Shown here: one piece after another, positions 33,436 to 46,442 of the stretch
How the letters are laid out: every line of letters starts with the position of its first letter
Numbering within the stretch: position 1 is the first letter of the stretch
DNA from: Sarcocystis neurona
Lineage: Eukaryota; Apicomplexa; Conoidasida; Eucoccidiorida; Sarcocystidae
Direction of reading: 5' to 3'
Assembly: GCA_000727475.1 (NCBI GenBank)
Contig: KL647299.1
Coordinates: 531,461 to 595,460, forward strand
Length of the DNA: 64,000 bases
Program-made: the position numbers and the translations under genes
Notes under the pieces: generated by a model
Seen by the model: the letters and a program-made list of their open reading frames with translations, nothing else
What the model was told of the DNA's origin: nothing
Databases searched by the model: none

Positions 33436-36400
33436 ATGGAAAACGGAGGCCAAGATGCCGTGGAGGAGAAGTAAGGTCGTCCGAGTTCCTCGTGCGTTGA
33501 CCAGGCATTCACCCGTATTTATCTGCGCAGTTCTAATCGAAAATTCATTTCTGCAAGTGTTTTGTACGCGGGTGAACTTTCACTTCACAGAAACCTCAGC
33601 TTACTGAAGTAGGGAGCCATATTTTCTGGCACACGGCTTCGACCGTTTTCATTCAGCGTGGTAGCGTCGTCTTGCTTTGCTTCTTGCAGTGGTGACGAGT
33701 CTTTGAACCGTGACGCTTTCGGAGAGGAACAGCTCGTACACGTAAGCTTGTTTCCAGAAGTTACGGAGACGTCTGTAAAGCGGACAACGCCGGCAGATGC
33801 AGAGATTGTGGCCGCAACGAATGCATACCTTTCGCAAAATGAGGCCGTCTCTCCTTCTCCAGAACCGTGAATCGTATGCAGTCGACTGTCGCTTTTGAGC
33901 TCCTTGGCAAGATGTCGGGCAGCAGACTACGCGCGTACAGATTACCATTGTGTTCCTTCACTAGAAGCCGCTATAAAGATTGTAGCTCCAGTCCTCAGTT
34001 GCTGGCGGCAAGAAGGTTCTAATTCTGTCCTCCTTGTTTGCTCATGATGAGCAGGGTGTTTCTGAGGTGCAGCAAGTTGCTGAAAGGAGCGTGGATTCCA
34101 ACGTGTTCAGAAGAGGAGGTTCGATAGAATATGGCTCACAAGGTGCAGGTGCGATCCCGGTCGTTAATGCAAGCCAGTCAGCGGAAGAGGGAACTCAGCA
34201 AGAAGTACTGCAACAGACTTTCACTTCAAGTGCTCACTTAAGAAAGGTGTCTTATGCAAGCGCCGGCGATAATGCGTCACGAAGACAGTCGTACAGGACG
34301 GGTCGCAATTCGAACACATTTAACGAGATGGTATCCATTTTTCAGAAGCACAGTGTCGGACCAGATGATGCGGCTGAAGAAACAACTACACAGTACGGAG
34401 TAGTTGAAGTGCCAGCAGAAACAATGAGCAATGCTGGCGGACATCGGGCATCAGGGAGTGCCAGTGCCAGTGACGCACCTGTGACTTCTTTGGCAGAAGT
34501 CTCATCTCAAGGCGTGTCTGTGTATCCTGGGCGAGAGTCGGAAGCCGCGCTCCATGCTAAGCAGGCCAGTAGAGAATCTAGAAGGTCGTCTCGGAGGAAG
34601 TCATCTACAAGCAGGCATTCGGTCGCTGAAAGGTCAGCCGCTGATGGAGACTTTCTGCTTCCGAAACAGTCTTCTCGGAGAAAGTCATCTTCAAGGGGGG
34701 AGTCTCAGGCTGACAGTTCCGCCGCCGATAGGGAGCTTGACTCAACGCCACGGACGCCACATGTCCCCAACCCTGACAACACCCCTGCCGCAGACAGTTC
34801 CGCATACGGGTATGAGCAGAAACAGTATGCAGTCGGAGAATGCGTGAATGTGGCGGCAGAATCAGGGCAAGCCCTGCAGCGCAGCTCACAAGAGGGCGCA
34901 CTCGTGATGTCAAAGTCAGGGTTTGACGCTGCCGTAGCTACTTATGGCGAGGCTGTTGTGGAAAGTCGCCACTCTCTGGAGAAGCGCCCAGACGCAAACG
35001 CAGATCAGGGTAAGCCTTTTCTTCAAGCGTTGTGGCTGACTTTAAGTGGTACTTCGTTTTTGGAGTAAAGGTCAGGCTCGCCCCGGGGGTGCTTTATGTC
35101 TCCAACGGTTTCCCCGTCTAATTCTACGAGTACAGCAAATGCACTTCCAACATTTCTGCCGCTCTTCCTGCTCAGGAACTCCTTGGGTGGACCGACGCAG
35201 CAACTCCAGCAGTTCTCAGGCTGGCGAACAACTCGAAGTGATACAACACGCGCCGCAAACCACCGGTGGCGAACGAGGCATCAGTACGCCTATGTTGCCC
35301 TGCAAGAATGCAAATTCGTGCTTGTCCGCGTGTGTCGTACGGTCAACAGGGAATATGGCGCACGACGCCTGTGTGTAATATTGGTGACAGGGTGAAATCC
35401 CGTTTCGGTGACAAGCAGGGCATTTGCTGGTCAGCTCTCGCCTGCGTAAAAGAAGTATATTCCGGCTGTTTCTCACACACGATCAGACATCGATATAACT
35501 TGCAGGACTTAATTTTTCGTTTTTAAGTTACAGGCTTTGGTGCTGCTTACCCCTGCTGCTTTGAGCTCAGTTCCTGGTCAGATTCAAGATGACGAGGAAG
35601 ACATTGGATGCCAGCCACAATTTCAGGTAGTGGTTTCCTCAGAAGACTCTCCGTCCCCTCTAGCGGCGAATACAACGGCTGAACCCCTTCCCGATGTGAA
35701 CAGGAGCTCCGTAACGGATACAGGCCCGCACGCAGCAGTTGTCGATAATCGACGCGAAGCAGAGCGTGAAAATGACGGCCCCGAACAGAATTTATGTCAG
35801 CGGTCGACAGCACATCCCACAGTTAGAGTGGTAGTGACAGCAGAAGCAGAGGAGAAGGAGAGCCGAGGATACGCGAAACGACCTACATTTTTTCAGTCAA
35901 TGCTCAAGGACGGAGAAGTGGACTTTGGTGAGTGATACGCGTCTACCAGTTGGGATCAGCGCCGTTTCGTATTGTACGTGCAAAACAATTATTGACGAGG
36001 GTATCGAAAGGCGTGTCACCTGCCCTTTGCGCTGACAGGGCTGAACACAAGCAGGCTGGATAAGATTCGAGTCGTATCCTTTTCGGGCGGCCGAGTTTTC
36101 GACGCCCTGCACCTTGAGGAAAACAGTATTTTTGTGAAGGACAAAAGGAAGTACGTTCCACTGGACCAGCTGAAGGCGTTTATTCGCATTATGGTCGAGG
36201 ACATGGAGAAGATGAAACGACAGGTTAGAGCTACCCTCAAACACAGTTTTCTGTAGGACAAGGTGCTGCCGTGTCGTCTTAAAGCAGTCGTTCTGTTCCC
36301 CTCTTCTCTCACCGCACCTAGGTAGCTTGTTCCTTGGCAATCAGAGGTGTTCAAAATGCTCTCACACTCATTAATTCTCACGCTTGTCATCTTTGCTGTG

Positions 36401-39400
36401 CTCAATCACTACCCGCAGAGCATTGACGCCATAACAGAAATGGAGTGGAACTTTCGAATTTTGGATCAGAAGACAAAGAAACGTTGTGAAACCCAGGTGC
36501 TCCACCTGTGTGCCCGGCATCGACAGGTGGTCTGGCTGAGGTGCTTAGACTTCCCCGCAGCATGTTGATGCCCGTACTATGCTAGAAAACACCCCCGAGC
36601 TGTAGTTGTTTATGCCGTAAGAAGCAGATCTATGTGCCGAAGTCTCTGTACTGAGGCTCAGATCAGCGCCCCTGTGAGTACGGCACATGTTGTGCGCAGG
36701 GCTCTACGTCATTTATGCTTCTGTACTATTGAAAAAGCTACCACGTAGTCGAGCGACTGTATGGTATCGTTGAAACAGCCGAATAGCATGTTGTAGGTCT
36801 GCTTGGTGCTCGATCGGTACGTCTCGCTGCATAAGGAGGTACATGCACAATATGTTTGTTGCGTGGTCTGTTTGCCGCAAGTGTATGTCCGTGGGTCTGC
36901 GTTAAACGCATGAATTCTTTTGCGGACTTCCCCAGCACGCGTTGCTTGTTGAGGATTTTTAGCACAGTCGCAGTGTTTGGCTGTCACTTCGACTACGTCG
37001 TAGGTTAATACGGTTAAAAGTAGGGCGCTAGATAAACTGGAATTTCTGCGAAGGAAGGTGCTCGAGTACAAAGCCCAAATGGAGTTTTTTGAAACGCAGT
37101 ACAATCAGCTGAAGACGACCTTTGAAGAGCGCGTTCGGAAGTTCAAAGAGCAAATGCCAAAGGACTTACAGGAACTTGACGGTCTGTTATTTACCTCCCG
37201 TATCGCCCATTGCGTGTTCTGAAATCTTGATCTGCCACATCAAGTGTTCTGCGTGTGTTGAGTCAAAGACGTGCGTCCACGCACTACGTTAACACGTTCT
37301 TGGTTGATCTAGTTACGCCTGCATTGCTACAGCGCGATGGGAAGAGAAAGTTGACGAAGTCCAGAAGGTGCTGCAGACCACGCAGACTGCTTTGGATAGC
37401 AGCCAAAAGGTTCAGGAAGAAGTGGGAGCAAAGATTAACAAGTTGATAGAGGAGCTCAACAAGGCCGAAGCCGGTGCGCATCACTCGGATGAGACAGGGC
37501 TTCTCGAGAAGATGAACGACCTACACTCTGTCATCAGGAAGATGGTGGAGGATAATACCAAGGAGCAGGTCGCGTTGGTAGTCAGGCAGCTGGTGGACCG
37601 AGTTGATGTGGAACAGCAAGAGAAGAAAATAGCGTCCCTTGAGAGAGAAAACGGAGCGCTGAAGGACGTCTGCGGCACCGGCCTGCAGCGGCGTGTGGCT
37701 GAATACGAGAAAGAAATATCCGAACTACAAGCTGCCTGCAGGGCCGCTGGTCCCGGTGCAGGCTCGGCTAGCGGGGCCAGCTTTGAGGAAATTGAGAAAC
37801 TAAGGAATGAATTGACTGTTCTGAACGCTGAAAATATGATTTTGCGCAGGAAGGTAGTTGGCGGAGAGGGTGGGGCTGTCGGACAAATTGATGGTGCTTT
37901 GACTGTAAGCCAGCTACTTTGGGACTGCTTTCCTGGATCCTAGACTGAAACAAAAAACATTGGGGAGCTGAATTAGGAGCGAGTTCCTGCATTGTGGCTG
38001 TAACGTTTGCGCATAGGTGCTCCTGCCCGATGCAAACGGCTTTGTGAACTTAAATACACTTTTAAGATTGTATGCAGTCTGTTCTTGTCTAAGGCGCTGA
38101 ACTCTGTGCCATTGTCACACTCTAACGTGCACAGGTGCGGGATGGGGAGTCTGCTGGGGGGGGAAACGGAGCGGACCCGCTGCTCATACAAGAACTGACG
38201 CTCACCGTGGAGGATTTGGAGAGACAAGTAAAGAACCTGAAAGAGGAAAATGAGCAAGTGAGCCACTAATCAAGGAGGAGACGCCTGGTACTTCCCGACG
38301 TATGTTTCTCTCTGTTGTGCACGACGAGTGCACTATTCAAGTCGGTGGAGTGCAGCAGGTGCACGCTTCAGCCTGTCGCAGAACCACATCACACCATCCG
38401 TGATCTACCACTGGTTTAACCTGCGTACACAGTTAGTATTTAAAGGTGCGCCGGTGATACACTGCGTCGTTGCTGGCCTCGCACCTGTTTTGTGTCTGTG
38501 CTTAGCTCCAAGCTCAGCTCATAATGAGCGAAGAAGGCGTGTCGAAAGCAGGGAAGGGCGGGGGGAAGCCTGGTGAGTAGTGCGCTTCAAATAGTGTTTT
38601 CTACGACATCCACTACGCTTTGGTACGGCATCAGACGCCATCTCTATTCGCGGTGATCCGATTTCAGGGACCCCCTCTGACGTCAGCTTCCGCGCGTCCA
38701 CCGCGGTACTGCCGCTTCTTTGCGTGCCTGCAGGGGAGGGCGCTGGCGCCCGTCTTGTCCAACAGCTTCAACAAAAGAACAAGATGGTACGCGTGGAAGT
38801 AGCGTTCTTGAGCATAACAATCTGTTGGAAGGAGCTCTCGATTACGCAGTTACACGGTTTCACATTCGAAGGAAAAGCTGTCACTGGTCTGGCGAGGGTT
38901 CTCCTTGATGCTGCAGCGTGCCTTGTGACCTGTGGTCGACCTTGCAGCTGGAGGCTCAAGTGGAACCTATGAAGAAAAAGATTAGGGAGCTTGAGGTCAC
39001 GCAGAAAAGAGGAGGTGGAGCAGAGGCGGACCAGAGAGTTCGGGAGCTGGAAATGAAACTCAAAGACGCCGAAGCGGAGGCACGAAAGCAGCAAAGGCAG
39101 TTTGAACTAGAGATAAGCAAAAGTTCAAAAGTACGGCTGTACCCCACCGAGTGTGTCGTCTAGCAAGCTCTCTAATACATGAACCGTGTCTTCGTGTCTT
39201 CATCAATCACGTCAAGTTCCAATCTGCTGCCGGCTGTCTGTGTGACTCTTCTTGTCAGGGAACTGGTCTCGAAGTACGCAAACTTGAAAATCAAGTTCAG
39301 AAGTTGACAGAGCGCGCAGCTGACGCGGAATCCGTTCTTGAAACAACCAGTAAAGAGCTTAAGGATGCCAGGAAAGAACGCGACAGTCTTAAAAAAGAGG

Positions 39401-42400
39401 CAGATGTGAGCCTGAAAAGTCGCATCTCCTGCCTACCATGGAATCTTAGCGTGAACGCGCGCAGACTAACACTGGCGGCGGCCATCACTTAAGGGGTCGA
39501 AGGCAACGGTCTTTCATTTTTAACGTTGCATTCCACCACTGAGGCGCCTTCGCTTCTAACAATCGAAAATGACAACCGCTGAATTCCTTTCTTCTTTCAG
39601 AGAAGCGCCTTGTTCAGCAAAGGAGGCGTTACCAGACTGCACTAGATTGCCTGAGCGGTGAATCATTCACGTCGAAGTCTTCGAGTTGGAGTGCTGTCGT
39701 GCACCCCTACGACTGAGTATCTTTTCTTATCCTGAATAACCATTTGTCCGTAATAGACCGGTCAATATTTCCTGCTTCGTGGTTTCAGGAACTGAGACAG
39801 CAAATGGGGCAAGCGCAGGAGGTCATAGCAGAAGTTCAGACACTGCGGGTTCAAACGAAGGAGCAGCACGCAAGGCTGACTGAGCTAGAAGAAAGCTACA
39901 AGGTTAATAATTAATAATAACAATAATAATAATGCGAATCGGTTTCTCCTCATTCTTGTCGTGTGACACACAAGTGTATTAATGCCTTTAATGCTCAAGT
40001 AAAACCAAATAATCCACCCCCTCTCTCACAAGGGTGTAGCTCAGCACATGTTATGACTGCAATTTACAGCAGGAAAAGTCCCTTCGCAAAAAATACTACA
40101 ATGAAATTGAGGATATGAAAGGAAAAATCAGGGTGTACTGCAGGATACGGCCAATGGCGAAGTACGAGCTGGAAAAGAATTGCAAACAATCCGTTCATCC
40201 TGTCGACGAGTACTCAGTCAAGGTGCAGACTACAAAAGTAAGCAAGCTCTTTGGTAATCTTCGCAGACAAACAGGTAGTCGTCACAGCGTGCGATCATCG
40301 CTACATGTACGCCGAAGCTTATGCATGTGTTCAGTAGCCTGCGTCCTACTGACTGGCAGTCGTCACAGCGTGCGATCATCGCTATATGGATGCCGAAGCT
40401 TTGTGCGTGTGTTCAGTAGTCTCCGTGCTCCCACAGAGTAGGTAGGATAGCTATGGGATATTGCACGTGTTAAAGAAAGTTTCACTTTTTTTGCGTCGTT
40501 CCCACAGGGTGACAAAGAGTTCATGTTCGACCGCACATTCCCTCCGGAGATTTCGCAAGTAAGGCTGACTTTGTCATCGTCGTACAGTTGGTGCCTACTT
40601 TATGTGAGTTGCAGTCGCCATCGTTTGCAAAATGACGGTGCGTTCCCCCAAGCAAGTGTACTAAAACAAACAGCATTCTAGTGTATTTTGTGCTGTGCTC
40701 CCACGTTGCTGTATTCCCTCAGGAAGCTGTTTACGAAGACACGCAAAGATTGATTCAATCTGTGATCGATGGCTTTAACGTGTACGCTCGACAACTACGT
40801 TACCTCTTTCGACCCGTATCTACGGTCTTCCACCATGTTGTGAAGGTGGAATAACACATCTCTCAAGAGATTTGACGACGTATCACGTGGTGCGGGTCCT
40901 GAGTGAGGATCGTCAGGCGTCATTCGAAGGCACTGGGCGAAATTACAGTGCGGATGTCCGGCACGCTCACGCTTCGTGATTAAAAGCAGAACGCTTTCAC
41001 CTGTTTTACAGCGAATGACGTAGACTTACCGCATCGGAGACAAAAAAATTCACTCAAGCAGGAAGCCAGCCGCCATACCAAAGTATTTGTATTTTTTCGG
41101 CATGAGAATATACGGGTGTACATCCTCTGTAGCAGTTTTTATACGAACAAGCCCTCACCCGCGTAGGCACACTAAACTGTGCATTGAAAATTAGGCAATT
41201 GTTCTGCCTTTCTGGAGAGTTAGTGACCAAGTTAGTTACCGAATGTAGTTAGCTGATACATGCATCTGGTATTGCTTCAGCGGCCTCATTAAACGACAGA
41301 AAACACCAGTCGCGGAAAATATCCACTGTAAGATCCACTGTAAGATCGAATATAAACGCGATGTGTCGTCGATTAGGTACAACGGGGGGTTTCGTTTTCG
41401 AATGCGGAGAAAACGCGAATGGAGCTCTCCCCCATGTTCACGAAAGCTACCGAGGGTGGCGGTATTCCCGTGAGGTGATGCGCTACGTGTTCCGGCTTCA
41501 CACTGCAGGTGCATTTTTGCTTACGGGCAGACAGGGTCTGGGAAAACATTTACAATCCAAGGCAATGCCAGCTTTCCCGGTGTAGCCCCTCGAGCAATCA
41601 ACGATTTGTTTGATACACTCGACAGCTACGATAAGCACAAATTTACGTATTCCGTCGACGTCTACATGTGCGAATTATACAATAACCAGGTTAGTGGAGA
41701 ATTTCCCAGTGCTCACGCAACTGTAAAAAGTGGCACACGAATTTCCTCGACATTTGTGGAGGGAACGACAGAGGAATGTTTCATCTGGCAGTGGCGTTGC
41801 TCTCATCACTACCAGGTTACCCGACGAGATTTTGCGCTTGATTTGTTATGATTTGTTGTTTACCACAGCTAGTTGATCTGCTGCTCCCAGATGAAAAAAA
41901 GAAAGCGCCTCCAGCTCTTGACATCAAAAAAGACGTTAACGGGATGGTAATGATTCCTGGAATTACACTACGGAAGGTAGAAAACAAGAGTGATCTTTCC
42001 AAGATATTTGCCTACGGGTTGGAAGCCCGACACGTTAGTGGCACTGCAATGAACGCCGAGTCGTCCCGCTCTCACCTTATTTTCTCCGTTGTCGTCACAC
42101 TGGAGGACAAAGTGGCAGGGAAACGAGCTAACGGAAAATTGTCTCTTATTGATTTGGCAGGATCGGAGCGAGTATCCAAAAGTGGTAAGCACCTCTGCTG
42201 CCTGCTTAATAGAGCGTGCATTTCTCCTATGACATGGAAAGGTGGGCTTCCACACTCACCGTGTCCCCTGCGCCTGCAAGTGCCTCGTGCAGCCAGTCGT
42301 TTCCACCGGCTGCCGTTTTCACGCAGCATGACGCGTGCGATTCCCCAAGCCACCTCACAAGCGTTGGAACACTGTCTCTTGCGTAGGCCTCTCTCAACTG

Positions 42401-43299
42401 TGGCAAGTTGAGAACAGGCGTTCAAAATAGCGCGTTGGCTGCGTGGTCTGCACAAACGTGCACAGGCGTTACCAAAGAAAGGCTGGTTGAAGCGAGAGAA
42501 ATCAATAAAAGCTTGTCAGCTCTTGGTGATGTCATTGCCGCTCTCTCCTCCGGTAAGCCTGAATCACACCGCAGAGTCACAAAGTGACGCTGATAAAGAC
42601 ACGGCAGCTGCTAAGGTTGCAGTTGGGCACAAATAGTAGACGGAACCATGATACATGTGAAAGCGTAGCCGTGGATAGTGCATTTTACAGATAACGACGC
42701 TACTGAAAATCGTGTGCCACACTGGCCGGGCACCTTTATATCTTTGTGTTCAACTCATTGCAGGTGAATCATTCGTCCCTTACAGAAATCACAAATTGAC
42801 GCAATTGATGAGCGATTCTCTGGGGGGCACCGCGAAGACGCTTATGTTTGTAAACGTGTCGCCTGCGGACTACAATACCGATGAAACCGTTACTTCTCTG
42901 ATGTACGCTTCGCGTGTGAAGCTCATCACGAATGACGTAAGCAGATTTCCAGAAGGCGACTGTCCGCAGTGTGTGTGCAGTGTTTCCAACAGAGGCACTG
43001 AGGCACTGCATCCTGCAAAGACACAGAAACAAACGTTCGTGCGCCTTTGTGATTATACACACTCTGCACCTCAGGCGACGAAACAAGTGGAATCTAAGCA
43101 GCTCGCCACCATGAAAGATACTATCAAAGATTTGACGCTGATAATTGATAAAATGAAGAAGGGTGAAGACACGTCCGAGCTTGAAAAACAACTACTCCGA
43201 CGGAAGGTCGGTGTGTATCAAGATGACGGACCGCCTGCTCCAGAAGAGCCTGAAAATGAGCAGGACTACGAAGAACCTCCTGACGTCCCAGCAGATTAA
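33436..43299 (+). CDS. C-terminal-motor kinesin, kinesin-14/KCBP-like, complete, 23 exons, about 1,481 aa
   Basis: This is a kinesin with its ATPase motor at the C-terminus, as in minus-end-directed kinesin-14 motors. Exons run from 33436-33470 to 43075-43299; all 22 junctions are GT-AG with consistent phase (4,446 nt). Residues 1-500 are low-complexity, with [13 protein letters not shown] Ser/Arg stretches. A compact segment ([17 protein letters not shown]) at about 500-560 precedes a coiled coil at about 560-1070. The motor, about 1078-1407, begins [13 protein letters not shown]. It has an intact P-loop (GQTGSGKT, 41509 exon), switch I (NAESSRSH), switch II (LIDLAGSER) and the [12 protein letters not shown] helix. 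A 75-residue tail follows (a coil, then an acidic end, [17 protein letters not shown]), reminiscent of the KCBP C-terminal extension. No MyTH4 or FERM region was recognised. The exon 4 end (35237) and the exon 16 start (40070 or 40073) are the least certain. Confidence 0.93.
40277..40438. repeat. Two-copy 81-bp tandem duplication in a kinesin intron
   Basis: Copies start at 40277 and 40358. Each carries AGTCGTCACAGCGTGCGATC, then GCCGAAGCTT and a GTGTTCAGTAG block, with scattered substitutions. They lie in the intron between exons 40070-40237 and 40508-40558. The unit is a multiple of three and the first motor exon's frame stays open across both copies, but the flanking exons splice precisely without it. 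Confidence 0.85.
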
Positions 43300-44784
43300 C
43301 CAAAGTAGTTTCAGGGGAAAGGCAGGGCCAGGTCCCTAGGACCACCTCCCTGAACGTGCTCCCTTTGTGACTATTTCAAGTCTTAGTTTCCTCAAACTTG
43401 AGCTCGTATTCTGTTTTACACAGGAGAGCGCAGAGGGCGCTTGTACTGGTCGGCATATCCTTACAGTCGGTTGACCCCCTACTGATCACTCTCTTCCTAT
43501 GTATCTTCGTAAACATGTTTGATGTTCTTCCACTGCAACCAAGCCACAGCACCTTTCTCTCTGCGTAACATGCGTCATTTACGCTCTCCTCCTTTGTTAC
43601 ACAGCTAGAGGCGACCCGCCTTATTTCCTCTACAGAATGAATCCAGGATCAAGTAGTAGCATATGGTGTCGTGTGTCTTGCGAAAAACAGCTGGTCGTTA
43701 CTTTACCCAGAGACTGTCTTTTATCTGTTCGAGTCATTTCCTCACACAGATCCCCATAAGTATAATTCAGTGGGGTTTACTATTCCAGCTGTGTGACATC
43801 ACTGAAGTCACGTCCTTGAGATGCCGTAGGCTGATACCTCCACATAATGCGTATTCGACCTACGAGGGCGTACTGAGCCGAAGCCTATATGTTGCCGTGT
43901 AATGGTCGGTGCGCCCTTCTTCGAAGATACGGATGCGAGGCCCCGGGGTGCAGTCTTTCTCTTTCAATTGATCAGATATCTTCCACTAGCTAGAACTAGA
44001 CTACTTACGTTGGTGACTTTATCCCAAGGTGCTCCACACGAATTAGCTCTTTTAGCATCTCTTCTGTTGTGGAGTTCACAATGCGCGGAGCCCTTCCTAT
44101 CATCGTATATACCATTGTAACTGCGCATAAGATTTGCCTTCGTACGTGGCTGTCATTTCTGCCTACATCTACCTGTGTAACTCTGAAAAACCTCGATTTT
44201 TGCACTCGTCTAAATTTGCCTGGTTTTGCCCAGATCTACTTTTTTTTGTAACAGTCAGCTAAAATATGTCCTTATCCATGTGTTCACAAGTGTATCCAGC
44301 TCCTCGTTACATACAGTCGCATATATCGGTATCCGTACAAACGGCAGACACGGTATGTGAATCTCCCGCACCAGTGGTCAATGCGATCCTGTACGTCCGG
44401 GGTGACTGCGTATTGAAGCCGATGGGGTAGCGGCCGTCACCTTTGCTGCGGCGTCTCCGGGTGCTAGGTACGCACGCCCCTACGGCGTGTACACATCTTG
44501 ACAAGTCAAAGGGTGCTCTGCCGTTCTGGGAGTTTTTACGCCGTCGTCTTTGGCTATCTGGTGCGTGTTCAACATTGGGTTGGGCGGAAGAGGCTGTAGC
44601 ATTAAGATGCTCCCTACATTTGCCGTCGTAGTCATCGAAGCTTCTCGAGAGTGAAAGTCGACGCTGAGTTAAGCACCTAGGGACCTGAAAATTGCCTGCT
44701 CGCTGGAGAGGTCATTCGAAGCTGGCCGTGGCGAATGATCCCAATTTCCGAATCACCCCAGTAGAAATGCCAGACAAAGCGATG

Positions 44785-45240
44785 ACGGAACTTGTCCGCT
44801 TCTCCAGGTCGGTGACTCTCAACGACGCACACTGCGTGGCTTGCACAAAGGTTTTTAAAGAAAACACTGCAGCCATCACTCCGATAAACTCTCGCACCAA
44901 CCCTGTGGCGCCGCTTGCAGCCGAAGATGCACATGCCACATGTGTGTTGCTTACAATACGCAGATGAGCACGTGGGGTGTTAATATTTCAGCCAGCCGCC
45001 CAGCCAGGTTGACAGCCCGGTGAAAACGGCAGACACAGCGAAACTTATCCGTTCCTCCAGGTCGATGAATGTCAACGGCGCATGTTGCATGGTGTGTACA
45101 AAGTTCTTTCAGAAAAACACTGCAGCGACCACAGATAAAACGCTCGCACCAACGTTGTGGCGCCACAGGTGCGTTGGTTACCAGTACGCAGATGAGCGCG
45201 TGGAGAATCGATATTTCAGCCAGCCACCCAGCCACGCTGA
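44785..45240. repeat. Two-copy diverged tandem duplication, unit about 230-255 bp
   Basis: Related blocks repeat in order. CTT(G/A)TCCG(C/T)T(T/C)CTCCAGGTCG begins at 44791 and 45044. AACACTGCAGC and CTCGCACCAAC follow in each copy. CAGATGAGC, then TATTTCAGCCAGCC, begins at 44961 and 45189. Spacings of 253 and 228 bp show indels between copies. On the minus strand both copies read as similar peptides (CSVF(F/L)K(N/E)LC and HRPG(E/G)(A/T)DKFR), so an old exon duplication is possible. No gene could be assembled. Confidence 0.7.
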
Positions 45241-46327
45241 CACGAGTGATTACACACAAGCGACAACTAAAATCCTGGGTCAGATCGTAGGCGAGCGCAT
45301 ACATTCACGGAGGGCCGCAACCTTAACAAAAGCCAGCGCCGACGGACGCGACAAATAGCCGCCTTTGTAGGCAACATTTAGCAGAGCCTACCACCACGTG
45401 GAGACCACGCAAACGAAATACTACACATGGCTTCAGCTGTGCCCCCGCTGCACTGATGCTTGTGTTAAAAGTATTCGGTATCTGACGGTGGATTTTGTCA
45501 GCTTGAACTGCGAAATGTACCTTGCTTCTACATGAAGAGCTCCCCTCTGCAGGCACGCGTCGTATGCCAGCAGCCGTGCGCCGCCCTTCCAGCTCCCTAC
45601 ACAACCATCTGTCGTCCCCTCAGCTCGTGGACGTTGCCTTTCCCGTCTCGATTCACGCCGTTAAGGACACACAGTGTCCGGTACGTACACAGGAGTTGAC
45701 TCATTTGATTTGGAACTAAGAAAGTGTAAAGGAAGAATTGTCATTCGCCGTGCACGTGCACTACATGTAATAGCGGAAGAAGCGCCTGCTGTTGATCCAT
45801 CGCAGCCGATACAACGGATCGTCCGAAGCCTCGCGCGCGTTGGATCATCGCGCGCGGTCGCGCTGCTGCTGCCGGCACATCGATTGCACGGACTTCGGCT
45901 CGTCCAAGGGCGGGAAGCGACTCGATCAGCGTTACATCTGTGTGGAAAACACGGTGTTGCTTGCACATTTTTTTCGGGGTTGTTCTCGCTGCACGCTTCG
46001 GATCGTTTCTGCGCCGCCGCAGCGCAACCGTGCTGCTGCGCATTTTGGTGATTCCGCTGCAGAAGGCCGACTATCCAGCCAGGAACACGGGTAGCAGTCG
46101 TTTGTAGCTGGAATGGTACAGCATTGTAATGGTAACAGTGAAGGTGCTACGTAGGTGTGACACAGCGTGAGAATGTCAAACAATCTTTTTCGTGCGTGTC
46201 TTACTCATGACAGCGGGTGACCTGAAATGGATATGTGACACGTGCGCGTATATTACGTGCGCGAATGTACAATGATGTGTTAAACCCTCCCCAAGTCCGG
46301 AATACACACCTCTGAAAAATGACGTAG

Positions 46328-46442
46328 ACGCCTTCAACCGGACCAACATCAGCTTCTTTAACCTGCTCGCGTAGTACTTGTCGTACACGCCTTCAACCGG
46401 ACCGACATCAGCTTGTTTAACCTGTTCGCGTAGTACTCGTGA
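46328..46442. repeat. Two-copy 59-bp tandem duplication
   Basis: Copies begin at 46328 and 46387. Each has ACGCCTTCAACCGGACC(A/G)A, CATCAGCTT(C/G)TTTAACCTG and TCGCGTAGTACT(T/C)G. Only a handful of mismatches separate them, so this is a fairly recent local duplication. It lies outside any gene I can call. Confidence 0.88.

Noticed and set aside
39601..39657. Possible extra kinesin exon after the TTTCAG at 39595-39600
   Set aside because: In the phase set by the preceding exon it hits a stop. The flanking exons 39259-39405 and 39789-39902 join directly in phase 0 and continue the coiled coil.
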